NCBI RefSeq assembly: GCF_002086115.1
Contig: NZ_MVHJ01000031.1
Coordinates: forward strand, 1-62,681
Length of the DNA stretch: 62,681 nucleotides
Direction: 5' to 3'
Origin: Mycolicibacterium bacteremicum
GTDB lineage: Bacteria > Actinomycetota > Actinomycetes > Mycobacteriales > Mycobacteriaceae
This document shows positions 17,807-26,688 of the stretch, piece after piece. The notes beneath the pieces are model-generated. The model saw only the letters and a list, made by a program, of their open reading frames with translations. It was not told where the DNA came from and did not search any database. A program made the translations under genes and the position numbers. Positions within the stretch are counted from its first letter, which is position 1. Each line of letters begins with the position of its first letter.

Positions 17807-18064
17807 ATGCCCGAGAAGACCGTCACCGTCGGGTCCTCGATCGGCCTGCACGCCCGTCCCGCCGCGATCATCGCCGAGGCCGTCGTCAATTCGGGTGCCG
17901 AGGTGACCCTGTCACTCGACGGTGGCGAACCGGTGGACGCCGGTTCGGCACTGATGATCATGACCCTCGGGGCCGGCAACGGCGCCCAGGTGACGGTCAG
18001 CTCCGATGACGCCGACGCGTTGGCCACCATCGCCGATCTGGTGACCAAGGATCTCGACGCCTGA
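17807..18064 (+). CDS. ptsH: Phosphocarrier protein HPr
   Basis: This is an 85-residue HPr. The active histidine is His15 in GLHARPAA, and SALMIMTLGAG matches the helix around the regulatory serine region of other HPr proteins. It carries phosphate from PtsI to FruA. ATG at 17807 has a strong ribosome-binding site (AGAAGGAG). It is the last gene of the fru operon; mycP1 begins 172 bases later on the same strand. Confidence 0.96.
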   Translation: MPEKTVTVGSSIGLHARPAAIIAEAVVNSGAEVTLSLDGGEPVDAGSALMIMTLGAGNGAQVTVSSDDADALATIADLVTKDLDA

Positions 18065-18236
18065 GCGGGCCCAAGAAAGCGGAACGCACCCTGCCTACAC
18101 CCCCGTAAACTTGCTCTGACGAAGGCCGACCTAGGCTGACGTGACACGATGCGTCGCCGAACGGCGGCCTTCGCTTTGCTGCGGGATGTGCCAGCACATC
18201 CGGCAACCGGGGATTGCAAAGGGGAGTGAACAGACC

Positions 18237-19610
18237 GTGCGACGCATCGGTGTGCTGCTGGCCACGCTGGCGCTCGTCCTGTTGACGGCGCCGCCGGCAG
18301 TGCTGATCGTCGCGGCTCCGCCGGCGGCGGCCATCGAGCCGCCGGTGATCGATGCCGCCGCTGTTCCGCCGGATGAGACGGGCCCCGACCAACCCACCGA
18401 GCAACGCCGTCAGTGCTCGGCGCCGATCGTCTTCCCGAATTCGAACTTCACCGACAAGCCGTGGGCCAGCGAGTACCTCCGGCTGGCCGATGCGCAGAAG
18501 TTCGCAACGGGAGCCGGGGTAACTGTGGCGGTGATCGACACCGGCGTGAACGGGTCCCCGCGGGTGCCGGCCGAGCCCGGTGGCGACTTCGTCGACAAGG
18601 CCGGCAACGGGATGTCGGACTGCGACTCGCACGGCACCCTGACCGCCGCCATCATCGCCGGCCGTGGTGCGCCGACGGACGCGTTCATCGGCGTCGCCCC
18701 CGAGGCCCGCATCCTGTCGCTGCGCCAGACGTCGGACAACTTCCAACCGGTGGGCGCCCGCCAGGATCCGAACAACCCGAACACCACCCAGACCGCGGGC
18801 TCGCTGCGCAGCCTGGCGCGTTCGATCGTGCACGCGGCCAATCTGGGCGCCCAGGTCATCAACATCAGCGAGGCCGCCTGTTACAAGGTGACCCGGCCGA
18901 TCGACGAGGCCACCGTCGGGGCCGCCATCAACTTCGCGGTGAACATCAAGGGCGCCATCGTCATCGTCGCCGCGGGCAACACCGGCCAGGATTGCGCCCA
19001 GAACCCGCCGCCCGAGGCCGATGAGCCCGACGATCCGCGCGGCTGGCGTCAGGTGCAGACCATCGTGTCACCGGCCTGGTATTCACCGCTGGTGCTGACG
19101 GTCGGCGGGATCGGCCAGACCGGGCAGCCGAGCACCTTCTCGATGTCCGGGCCGTGGGTGGATGCCGCCGCGCCCGCCGAGAACATCACCGCGCTCGGCT
19201 ATGACGGCAACCCGGTCAACGCCCTGGCCGGAGCCGACGGCCCCATCCCGATCGCCGGGACATCTTTTGCCGCCGCCTATGTTTCGGGCCTGGCCGCGTT
19301 GCTCAAGCAGCGCTTCCCCGAGCTGACGCCGGCCCAGATCATGCATCGGATCACCGCGACGGCGCGCCATCCGGGCGGGGGTGTCGACAACTATGTCGGC
19401 GCCGGCGTCATCGACCCGGTCGCGGCGCTGACCTGGGATGTGCCGGAGGGACCCGCGGTCGCGGCCTACCGCGTCAAGCAGCTGCCGCCGCCGGTCGTGG
19501 TGTTGCCGCCGGATCGTGGGCCCATCACCCTCGTGGTGCTGACCGGCGTCGGGCTGGCGCTGGTGCTGGGCATCGGGGCACTGGCCCGCCGCGCAATGAG
19601 ACGCCGATGA
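18237..19610 (+). CDS. mycP1: ESX-1 mycosin protease MycP1
   Basis: This is a 457-residue subtilisin-like protease anchored in the membrane. It has an N-terminal signal peptide (about 1-35), the catalytic triad Asp101 (VAVIDTGVN), His132 (DSHGTLTA) and Ser343 (AGTSFAAAYVSG), a proline-rich stretch and a C-terminal membrane helix followed by RRAMRRR. The triad spacing matches M. tuberculosis MycP1, which cleaves EspB and stabilises the ESX-1 complex. GTG at 18237 is chosen because it has a good ribosome-binding site (AAAGGGGAG) and gives a proper signal peptide; the frame extends upstream to 18141. It overlaps eccE1 by four bases. Confidence 0.96.
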   Translation: MRRIGVLLATLALVLLTAPPAVLIVAAPPAAAIEPPVIDAAAVPPDETGPDQPTEQRRQCSAPIVFPNSNFTDKPWASEYLRLADAQKFATGAGVTVAVIDTGVNGSPRVPAEPGGDFVDKAGNGMSDCDSHGTLTAAIIAGRGAPTDAFIGVAPEARILSLRQTSDNFQPVGARQDPNNPNTTQTAGSLRSLARSIVHAANLGAQVINISEAACYKVTRPIDEATVGAAINFAVNIKGAIVIVAAGNTGQDCAQNPPPEADEPDDPRGWRQVQTIVSPAWYSPLVLTVGGIGQTGQPSTFSMSGPWVDAAAPAENITALGYDGNPVNALAGADGPIPIAGTSFAAAYVSGLAALLKQRFPELTPAQIMHRITATARHPGGGVDNYVGAGVIDPVAALTWDVPEGPAVAAYRVKQLPPPVVVLPPDRGPITLVVLTGVGLALVLGIGALARRAMRRR

Positions 19611-21010
19611 GGGAGTTCTTCGGCCAGTTCGGATTCCGGTTCAGCACCGGGCATCTGTTGTGGGCGGCGGTACTGACCCCGGCGCTCATCGCGGTGTTCA
19701 CGACGTTGGACCTGCTGTGGCTCGGCATCACGCTGAGCGTGCTGCTGGCCATCGCGACGACCCTGACGGTGCGCGGACGCCGGTTCACCGGTTGGATCGC
19801 GGCACTGTTCTCCTGGCGCCGGCGGTTGTCCACCCCGCCGCCGCCGCCGTCGGAGCCGGCCGTCGGCGCGACCGTGCTGCCCGGTGATCACGTGGCGGTG
19901 CGCTGGCAGGACGGATATCTGGTCGCGCTCATCGAACTCGTCCCCCGCCCGTTCACGCCGACGGTGTTGGTCGACGGCGAGGCGTTCACCGACGACGTGG
20001 TGGACACCCGGGTGGTGGAGCACCTGATCGCCGCACACTGTCCGGAGTTGGAGGCCGACGTGGTCGCGGCCGGTTACCGGGTCGGCAAGACGGCACCGGC
20101 GAGTCTGGTCGCGCTCTACGATCAGGTGGTCGGGCCGTATCCGGCGCCGGCCAACCGGCGCACCTGGATCATGCTGCGCGCCGATCCGGAGTCGACCCGC
20201 CGCCCCGCACTGCGCCGCGACACCGGCGTGTCCGGGTTGGCGCGGTATCTGGTCGCCTCGGCAACCCGCATTGCGGATCAGTTGGCGGGCAACGGGATCG
20301 ACGCGCGATGCAGTCGCAGCTTCGATGATTTCGACCGCGCCACCGAGATCAGCTTCGAGCGCGAGTCGTGGTCTTCGATCAAGGGCCGCAGCAGCTTCAC
20401 CGTCGCCTATGTGGCTCCCGGCGGTCCCGACGTCTGGTGGTCGGCGCGGGCCGACCACACCCTCACCCGCGTGCGGGTGCGTCCCGGATACGCCCCGACC
20501 ACCACGGTGCTGCTGACCACGCTGGCCAATCCCTCCACGCCGCGCGGCTTTTCGTGCCTGTTCGGCGGTCAGCGCGCAGCACTGCTCGGCGAGAGCCCGG
20601 TCACCGACCGGCATTACGAGTTACCCATCGGCTCGGCCGGCGTGCTGATCGGTGAGACCGCCGACCGCTATCCGGTGTACATGCCCTTCGACGACGTCGA
20701 TGTCAGCGTCAACCTCGGCGACGCCCGGTTGTTCACCCAGTTCGTCATCCGGTCCGCCGCGGCCGGCGGCGTGGTGACCCTCGGCCCGCAGTTCGGCGAG
20801 TTCGCCGGATTCGTCAACGGCCGCATCGGGCAGGTCGCCAAGGTCTCTTGGCCGAACTCGACCACCTACCTCGGACCCCATCCGGGCGTGGGCCGGGTGA
20901 TACTGCGCAGCAACTACATCGACACCCCGCGCCACAGCCAGCTGCCGATCCGGCTGATCAACCCGCGCGAGGAGAGTCGCTACCAGATGGCCTTGGAGGG
21001 GGTGTCATGA
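19607..21010 (+). CDS. eccE1: ESX-1 membrane component EccE1
   Basis: This 467-residue protein has two N-terminal membrane helices (LLWAAVLTPALIAVFTTLDL and ITLSVLLAIATTLTV), then a large domain expected on the periplasmic side. It fits EccE in size and position between mycP and espB. EccE sits at the edge of the ESX membrane complex and helps stabilise it. It overlaps mycP1 and espB by four bases each, so all three are translated together. Confidence 0.93.
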   Translation: MREFFGQFGFRFSTGHLLWAAVLTPALIAVFTTLDLLWLGITLSVLLAIATTLTVRGRRFTGWIAALFSWRRRLSTPPPPPSEPAVGATVLPGDHVAVRWQDGYLVALIELVPRPFTPTVLVDGEAFTDDVVDTRVVEHLIAAHCPELEADVVAAGYRVGKTAPASLVALYDQVVGPYPAPANRRTWIMLRADPESTRRPALRRDTGVSGLARYLVASATRIADQLAGNGIDARCSRSFDDFDRATEISFERESWSSIKGRSSFTVAYVAPGGPDVWWSARADHTLTRVRVRPGYAPTTTVLLTTLANPSTPRGFSCLFGGQRAALLGESPVTDRHYELPIGSAGVLIGETADRYPVYMPFDDVDVSVNLGDARLFTQFVIRSAAAGGVVTLGPQFGEFAGFVNGRIGQVAKVSWPNSTTYLGPHPGVGRVILRSNYIDTPRHSQLPIRLINPREESRYQMALEGVS

Positions 21011-22590
21011 CAGGTGGTTTGACCGTCCAGCCGGAAGACCTGCGCGGCAAGGCCATTGCCCTGGACGTGCCGTTGCCGCCACCGCCGGCGAATCCGAACC
21101 CGCCGTGCGGCCTGGAAATGGCCAGTATCGCCGTGGCGCAGGTACAGGCCGAGGGCGACGGGATGAAATCGTTCATCTCGGCGGGCGAGGAGGAAGCGCA
21201 GCTGCTGTCGATGTCGCTGAACGCGGCCGCCAGCGTCTACGAGAAGACCGATGCGGCCGGGCGGGCGGCGATCGAGGGCACCGTCACCGAGATGACCCAG
21301 GCGACCATTCCGGGTCTGGGGACGCAGGTATCCATACCGCAGATGCCCATCGCGGCCTGCCCGGCACCCCCGGGTTATCTGGCCGTCGAGGCCGCCGCGG
21401 AGCAGATCGCCCAACCCGACCAGGCCGCCACGCTGGACCAATTCGCCCAGGAGTGGACCGATTACGGTCGCGCGCTCATCCAGCGGGCCGACGAGTTCGA
21501 CCTCGATGCGGTCGACTGGACGGGCAGCGCCGCCGAGGTTGCCGGGACCGCACTGGCGCGACACAAGGCCTGGTTACAGGAGATGGGCGAGTCAGCCCTG
21601 CAGATGTCGGATCATGCGCGGGAGCTCGCCCAGGTCCACCGCTGGGCGGCGGCCTCCCACCCGACCGTCGCCGAAGTGCAGGCCATCACCGCGCAGATGG
21701 CCGTCGCAACGGACGCGAACCAGATGTCACTGCTGTTGGCCGAATACCAGAAGCTGCAGACCCGCTCGGAAGAGGTTCTCGCCGAGTACGCCGCCGCATC
21801 GGCGGTGACTCCGGTACGTCCGCCCACGCCGCCCATCCGCGAGACCCTCAAGAACGGCACCAAGCCCGATCAGCAGCCCGCCCCGACCACCCCGCCACCG
21901 GGCAGCGAACCTAGCACCGGCACCGCAGGTGGCAGTCAACAGTCCGGCGGCGGATCGCCCGGCGGCGGGCAGCCAGCGGTGTCGCCGACGTCGACATCGC
22001 CACAGGGCGGCCGGCCCGGTGGATCGCCGTCGACGGGTTCGGGGTCACCGTCGGGTCAGGGATCGCCGGCCGGCGGCGGATCGCCCGCCGGTGGTGGTTC
22101 ACCCTCCGGTGCCGGAAAGTCCGGTGGTTCGCCGTCGGGCGGTCTGCCCGGTGGCGGTCTGCCCGGTGGCGGCATCCCCGACACGGGCCTCGACGGCCTC
22201 GGGCTCGACGATCCGGGCGTCTCGCCGGCCGGCCTGGGCGGCGGCTCCGGTGGTGGATCCGGCGGTGGGTCGGGCGGCGGTGGGGGCGGCATGCCGTCGA
22301 TGCCATTGCAGCCCAGTGTCGGAGCAGAGACCGTGGCCCCCGCGCCTGCGGCCGGCGGCGCGCGTCCCGGCGGCAGCGGCGGCGCCATCCCGGCGTCGGC
22401 CATGGGCGGCGGGATGGGCATGGGCGGGATGGGCGGCATGGGGCACGGCGGCGCCCAGCAGGGCCAGCAGAAGCGCCGCGACGCCCGCTTCGCCCCGGAC
22501 GAGGAGCTCTACACCGAGGATCGCGCGTACACCGAACCGGTGATCGGCAATCGGCGGCGTAAAGATGTGCAGGACAAGGAGTCCAAGTGA
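21007..22590 (+). CDS. espB: ESX-1 secreted substrate EspB
   Basis: This 527-residue protein has a helical N-terminal domain (about 1-285) that resembles a fused PE-PPE pair: the YxxxD secretion motif is YEKTD (Tyr78-Asp82) and the WxG turn is WTGS (Trp171). Residues 290-500 are Gly/Pro/Ser-rich and disordered. The extreme C-terminus (LYTEDRAYTEPVIGNRRR) matches M. tuberculosis EspB closely. EspB is exported by ESX-1, cleaved by MycP1 and forms ring oligomers. The ATG at 21007 overlaps the eccE1 stop. The C-terminal tail is longer and more glycine-rich than in M. tuberculosis. Its chaperone EspK is not encoded here. Confidence 0.93.
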   Translation: MTGGLTVQPEDLRGKAIALDVPLPPPPANPNPPCGLEMASIAVAQVQAEGDGMKSFISAGEEEAQLLSMSLNAAASVYEKTDAAGRAAIEGTVTEMTQATIPGLGTQVSIPQMPIAACPAPPGYLAVEAAAEQIAQPDQAATLDQFAQEWTDYGRALIQRADEFDLDAVDWTGSAAEVAGTALARHKAWLQEMGESALQMSDHARELAQVHRWAAASHPTVAEVQAITAQMAVATDANQMSLLLAEYQKLQTRSEEVLAEYAAASAVTPVRPPTPPIRETLKNGTKPDQQPAPTTPPPGSEPSTGTAGGSQQSGGGSPGGGQPAVSPTSTSPQGGRPGGSPSTGSGSPSGQGSPAGGGSPAGGGSPSGAGKSGGSPSGGLPGGGLPGGGIPDTGLDGLGLDDPGVSPAGLGGGSGGGSGGGSGGGGGGMPSMPLQPSVGAETVAPAPAAGGARPGGSGGAIPASAMGGGMGMGGMGGMGHGGAQQGQQKRRDARFAPDEELYTEDRAYTEPVIGNRRRKDVQDKESK

Positions 22591-22910
22591 GCGAGCCGAT
22601 GCATCCGGAGGTGGCCGCAGTCCTGCGTCAGGCGGGCCGGCTGCAGGAGCTGATGGATGAGCAGCTGCACAAGATGGCCACCGAGTCCTTCACCGCGACC
22701 GACGAGTCACACACCGTCGAGGTGACGCTCAACGGCCACCACCGCCTGGTCGACGTGTATCTGGCCGACGGTCTGCTCCGATTGGGCTCGGGCACCGTGC
22801 AGGAACGGCTCAACGAGGCGCTGCGCAACGCCACCGAGGTGGCCGCGGAATCGATTGCCGCCGACCGTGATCGGCTCAACGACGCGGTCGCCGAGATCAC
22901 CGGTACCTAG
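22587..22910 (+). CDS. espL: EspL, YbaB/EbfC-like ESX-1 protein
   Basis: This is a 107-residue acidic helical protein of the YbaB/EbfC fold, in the position and size of EspL (Rv3880c). It has the central VEVTLNGHHRLVDVYL strand pair typical of the fold. EspL is a cytosolic ESX-1 protein needed for stability of EspE, EspF and EspH in other mycobacteria. GTG at 22587 overlaps the espB stop by four bases. Its stop codon shares the palindrome CTAG with the stop of eccD1 on the other strand. Confidence 0.88.
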   Translation: MSEPMHPEVAAVLRQAGRLQELMDEQLHKMATESFTATDESHTVEVTLNGHHRLVDVYLADGLLRLGSGTVQERLNEALRNATEVAAESIAADRDRLNDAVAEITGT

Positions 22911-24445
22911 AAGCGCAGATTCCGCAGCAGGTCGTAGACACCGGCGATCCACAACAGCAGCGGGATCACCGCGGCGATGGACGCGCCGTCGAACAGCTCG
23001 AGGATCCGCTTGGTCACCGGCGAGAGTCGGTTCACGTTGTCCGTTGCCCCGACCATGATCAGCGCGACCGCCGCCAGCAGCAGGTAGATCGCCAGCACCA
23101 GCCACGCCCGGTCCGGGTACCACAGGCACAGCCGCACCGTCACTCCGGTGGGGACCGCGACGGTGACCGCCATGAGTGCCCAGGCACACCACCGTTCGGC
23201 ATACAGCCGGGAACGGAAGCCGCAGATGACGGTGACCAGCGCAGCGACGATCAGGCTGTGCACGAAGAAGTGCCCCTGCACCACCACGGCGATGGCACCG
23301 GTCGCCAGCACGGTCGACCCGGCGGTCAGGAAGCCGATCAGCAGTTGTTTGGACAGTTCGCTGCGCTCGGTGAGCCGCGCGGCGGATTCCGGGACCGAGG
23401 CGATGATCGCCTGCCAGGTCGGGGTCTCCTCGTCGGCGATGTCCGGTCGCGACACCGGGTCCAGGAGTTCGTCATTGGCCACCGCCTCGCCGGGGGCGGG
23501 GATCGGTGGCAGCGCGATACGGGCCACCGCGACGGTGAGCTTGGCGGCGTTGGTCACCACGATCAGGCCGAACGCGATGGCGCCGGCCGGCACCCATTCC
23601 TGGCCGCCGTAGCCGAAGGCGATTGCCCCTGCGGTGATCGCGACCGTCAACACCGCCCCGAACGCGGCGACGCTGGACCGCCCGCGCGGACCGCCCCGGG
23701 TGGCCAGGGTGTAGAGCAATGCGACGGCCGCGGCACCGGCGACCTGGGGTGCACCGAGCCCATCGGCGTCGCGGGGTAACGGCACCGCCAGCGCCGCCGC
23801 GCCGGCCAACGCCGGAAGTGCCGCCACCAGCAGGCTTTCGGACAGATTCTCGTTCTGATAACGCGAGCGCGACACCATCCCGCCGGTCAGCAGGCCAAGC
23901 CCCAGTACCGCGAGCGCGACCGACCACCACCAGTCCTTGCCCGATTGTGTCCAGGCCACCAAAGCGACGCCGGTGGCGATCGTCGCCACCAGCGGGATGG
24001 CCAGACCGACGAACCGGTTCAGTGCGGTGCGGTCGAATTCCGGGGATTCGTCGAGCACCGCGATGGCGTCGATGACATCCTCGACCAACGGTCGATACCG
24101 CTCGGTGCGGCTCACCGAGACCAGGGTCAGCAGCGCGCCGTCGACGACGCCGGCTTCATCGAGGGATTCGCTGGCCTTCATCGGGGGCGCGCCCGGGCGG
24201 GCGAACGCCCACACACCCTGGGCCTTGAAGTCGAAGCCCGCCAACACATCCGCCGGTGAATCGTCGAGCAGTTCGGCGAGCACCGAAACGGTCTCGTCGA
24301 TGTAGGTCTCGATCGGCGCGGATGCCGGCAGCACCAGATCGGTCATCCGGCGCCCGGTCAGGATCGTCACCCGGGTGGTGGACGGCCGGCCCGGCGTGAC
24401 CGACGATGTCGCCGGCGCGCCGGACGGCGCCGCGGTCGCGGTCAA
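22907..24445 (-). CDS. eccD1: ESX-1 membrane channel component EccD1
   Basis: This 512-residue protein has an N-terminal ubiquitin-like domain (about 20-110, starting TRVTILTGRRMTDLVLP). About eleven membrane helices fill residues 135-510. EccD is the most hydrophobic part of the ESX complex and forms the bulk of its membrane area. It is the last gene of the minus-strand ESX-1 operon and overlaps espI by four bases. In M. tuberculosis espJ and espK follow; here it meets espL directly, end to end. Confidence 0.95.
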   Translation of the reverse strand: MTATAAPSGAPATSSVTPGRPSTTRVTILTGRRMTDLVLPASAPIETYIDETVSVLAELLDDSPADVLAGFDFKAQGVWAFARPGAPPMKASESLDEAGVVDGALLTLVSVSRTERYRPLVEDVIDAIAVLDESPEFDRTALNRFVGLAIPLVATIATGVALVAWTQSGKDWWWSVALAVLGLGLLTGGMVSRSRYQNENLSESLLVAALPALAGAAALAVPLPRDADGLGAPQVAGAAAVALLYTLATRGGPRGRSSVAAFGAVLTVAITAGAIAFGYGGQEWVPAGAIAFGLIVVTNAAKLTVAVARIALPPIPAPGEAVANDELLDPVSRPDIADEETPTWQAIIASVPESAARLTERSELSKQLLIGFLTAGSTVLATGAIAVVVQGHFFVHSLIVAALVTVICGFRSRLYAERWCAWALMAVTVAVPTGVTVRLCLWYPDRAWLVLAIYLLLAAVALIMVGATDNVNRLSPVTKRILELFDGASIAAVIPLLLWIAGVYDLLRNLRF

Positions 24446-25884
24446 CGCCGTTCGAGCCGGTCGAAGTCGTCGGACAGGCCCGCCGCCAGTTCCAGGATCC
24501 GGCGCTGGAAGGTCCGGCCGAGTAGGTCGAGCTGGATCTCGGTACCCGCGGCGATGTGCTTGTCCCAGGGCAGGACGACGACGCGGCCCGGGGGTACGTG
24601 CCGCTCGAACTGCTGCACCAGATCCTCGACGTCGATGTTGGTCTTGCCCGGCGTGACATGGTTGATCACCACGCAGGACCGGCCGAGCAGATCCTGATAT
24701 CCGTTCTGCCGCAACCAGTCCATGGTCATGGCGGCCTGGCGGGCACCGTCGATCGAGGCGCTCGCGACGATCACCATGCCCGACACGGTGGACAACACGC
24801 CGCGCGATGCCGGCTGGAACAGGCCGGCACCGCAGTCCGCGAGTACCAGGTTGTAGTACCGCGACACCACATTGACGGCGCCCTTCCAGTCCTCCTCGTT
24901 GAACTCGCGCCGGGCCGCGCTGTACTCCTCGGAGGACAACACCTCCAGGTTGGCGGCGTTCATGCTGGTGTAGGCGCGGATGTCGTTGTACCGGGACAAG
25001 TCGTTGTCGGACAACAGGTCTGCGATGGTGGCCGCCGACTGCCTGCCGGCCCGGTCGGCGAGGTTTCCGCAGTCGGGGTCGGCGTCGATGGCCAGGATGC
25101 GGTCACCGCGCACCCGGCTGAGCGCGGAGCCGAGGGCGACCGTGACGGCCGTCTTGCCGACACCACCCTTGAGCCCGAAGACGCCGATCTGATAGGAGTC
25201 CCTGGCGTTTCGGCGGACCCGGGCCTGCAGATCCATCTCGTACAGCTCGTCCGGCGAGGGGCCCATGTTGATGCGGGTCAGCAGATAGAGCCAGTGTCGC
25301 CAGCCACGCTGGGAGGGCATCTTCACCGCGGTGCGCACCCCGACGTGCGAGAGCGCGTCAATGGCACGGTGGTTGCCCATGGTGGCCGCCGATGTCGGCG
25401 CCGGCTGACCGGTCGGAGCGGGCGCGCTCGACGGGGTCCACGCGGTCTCGGTTGCCTCGGTGTAATGCGCGCTCGGTGCCGGGGCGGGCGCCGAGCGGGC
25501 CTGCGGCGCGGGAGCGGCGAAGTGCTGCTGCTCGTACCGCGCACCGGCCGGCTGGGCGGCCTGGGGGGTGCGCAGCATGCCGTTCTGGACGTGCTGGGGA
25601 CCGGTGACCGGGATCTGACTGGTGATCTCGGACGCCCGCGGCGGCGGAACCGCCGATCCGCTCTGCGGTGGTGCCGATCCAGTCTGCGGTGGTGCCGCGG
25701 AGGCCTGGGTCTGCGCCGGCGTGATCGGCATCGGCGGCGGCGTGCGCTCGCCGCTGTACCCCGAACCACCCGCACCCGAGGCATTCACGGGCATGGGCGG
25801 TGCACCCTCGCGGTGGGCTGCATCCTCGTCGGCGGCGTCGGACGCGCCGGAGGAATGGAACAGCCGGTCATAGTCGGCCGACAT
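24442..25884 (-). CDS. espI: EspI, MinD/ParA-like ATPase of ESX-1
   Basis: This 480-residue protein starts MSADYDRLF like EspI. It has a Pro/Ala/Gln-rich N-terminal half (about 25-180) and a C-terminal MinD-like ATPase with Walker A GLKGGVGKT (Lys244) preceded by the EspI-specific block SQRGWRHWLYLLTRINMGPSP. In M. tuberculosis EspI down-regulates ESX-1 secretion when ATP is low, and its nucleotide motif is needed for this. The protein is about 190 residues shorter than the tubercular one, mostly in the proline-rich part. It starts at ATG 25884 rather than 25890. A close relative is encoded at 37388-38626. Confidence 0.94.
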   Translation of the reverse strand: MSADYDRLFHSSGASDAADEDAAHREGAPPMPVNASGAGGSGYSGERTPPPMPITPAQTQASAAPPQTGSAPPQSGSAVPPPRASEITSQIPVTGPQHVQNGMLRTPQAAQPAGARYEQQHFAAPAPQARSAPAPAPSAHYTEATETAWTPSSAPAPTGQPAPTSAATMGNHRAIDALSHVGVRTAVKMPSQRGWRHWLYLLTRINMGPSPDELYEMDLQARVRRNARDSYQIGVFGLKGGVGKTAVTVALGSALSRVRGDRILAIDADPDCGNLADRAGRQSAATIADLLSDNDLSRYNDIRAYTSMNAANLEVLSSEEYSAARREFNEEDWKGAVNVVSRYYNLVLADCGAGLFQPASRGVLSTVSGMVIVASASIDGARQAAMTMDWLRQNGYQDLLGRSCVVINHVTPGKTNIDVEDLVQQFERHVPPGRVVVLPWDKHIAAGTEIQLDLLGRTFQRRILELAAGLSDDFDRLERR

Positions 25885-25974
25885 AAGCACCTCTCAAAGT
25901 CGTGCTGTTGCTGAGAACGCACGGAGTGGGCGGACGCCCGAAGGCTATCCGCCCACCCCTGGGTGCGGTCGGTT

Positions 25975-26262
25975 CTACGCGAACATCCCGGTGACGCCCT
26001 GCTCCGTCTGGAGCATCGACGAACCGGCTTCGCTGATGGTCTGCGCCAGGTTCTGCAGGGCGGCATTCAGTTCGGCCGACGTGCTGTCCCAACGCATCTG
26101 GACGGCCTGGTAGGCCTCCGAACCGGAACCACCCCACACCGAGGCCAGCGAGGCCAGCGAGGCCTTGCCCTCGTCGAGCAGACCCTGGGTGACGCCGACG
26201 GCGCCGTTGATCTCACCCGCGGAACCTTCGATCCCGCCGAATTCCCAAACCTGATTGGTCAT
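25975..26262 (-). CDS. esxA: EsxA (ESAT-6) WXG100 protein
   Basis: This 95-residue WXG100 protein is clearly EsxA: the WGG turn is Trp43-Gly44-Gly45, the flanking GSGSEAYQAVQ and the helix LNAALQNLAQTISEAG are characteristic, and it ends VTGMFA. It forms a heterodimer with EsxB, encoded just upstream, and is exported by ESX-1. ATG at 26262 has a good ribosome-binding site (AGAAGGAG). The 90-base gap to espI has no gene. Confidence 0.98.
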   Translation of the reverse strand: MTNQVWEFGGIEGSAGEINGAVGVTQGLLDEGKASLASLASVWGGSGSEAYQAVQMRWDSTSAELNAALQNLAQTISEAGSSMLQTEQGVTGMFA

Positions 26263-26294
26263 CTGTTATCTCCTTCTGGAAGTTTTCTCTTGCG

Positions 26295-26597
26295 TCAGAG
26301 GTTCATCGCCGCCGACAGATTGCCGGCCTGGTCGTCGTCGGCGGTGGTGTACTGCATGCCGGAGGTCTGGATGTTCTGGGAGATGTCGTTGAGCTCCTGG
26401 ACCTGTCGCGCGGCGGCCTCGTGGAAGCGCAGCAGCGCCGCCTGCGCGGCGGTACCGGCTTGACCGACCATCTGGGCCGCGAGCGATCCGCCGGTCGCCT
26501 CGACCTGCGAGATGACGCCCTTCAGTTCGCCGGAAATGCTCTCGAAGTGGGCCGCCTCCTTGGCGAGGACAGCGGCATCTGTATTCATCTGTGCCAT
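26295..26597 (-). CDS. esxB: EsxB (CFP-10) WXG100 protein
   Basis: This 100-residue EsxB carries the type VII export signal YTTAD (Tyr83-Asp87) in its flexible tail, which is recognised by EccCb1. The helices (DAAVLAKEAAHFESISGEL and QAALLRFHEAA) match the family. The WXG turn is replaced by Met43-Val44-Gly45, so the tryptophan is missing while the glycine is kept. It is cotranscribed with esxA (32-base gap) and preceded by PPE68 after 91 bases. The start has AAGGAAG upstream. Confidence 0.97.
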   Translation of the reverse strand: MAQMNTDAAVLAKEAAHFESISGELKGVISQVEATGGSLAAQMVGQAGTAAQAALLRFHEAAARQVQELNDISQNIQTSGMQYTTADDDQAGNLSAAMNL

Positions 26598-26688
26598 GCT
26601 CGGTACTCTTCCTTTATTCCTGTGTCCTCACCACTGGTGGCGAGTCTTCCAGCCCCCTCGGCCGGGAAGTCTTGTGTGAGTTGACGAT

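Noticed and set aside
21900..22450. Gly/Pro/Ser-rich repeats considered as CRISPR or satellite DNA
   Set aside because: They encode the disordered tail of EspB, with no regular spacer-repeat structure. I saw no CRISPR array anywhere in the window.
21007..22590. EspB considered as an ordinary PPE protein
   Set aside because: There is no PPE motif at the N-terminus, and the C-terminal TEDRAYTEPVIGNRRR block and gene order are those of EspB.
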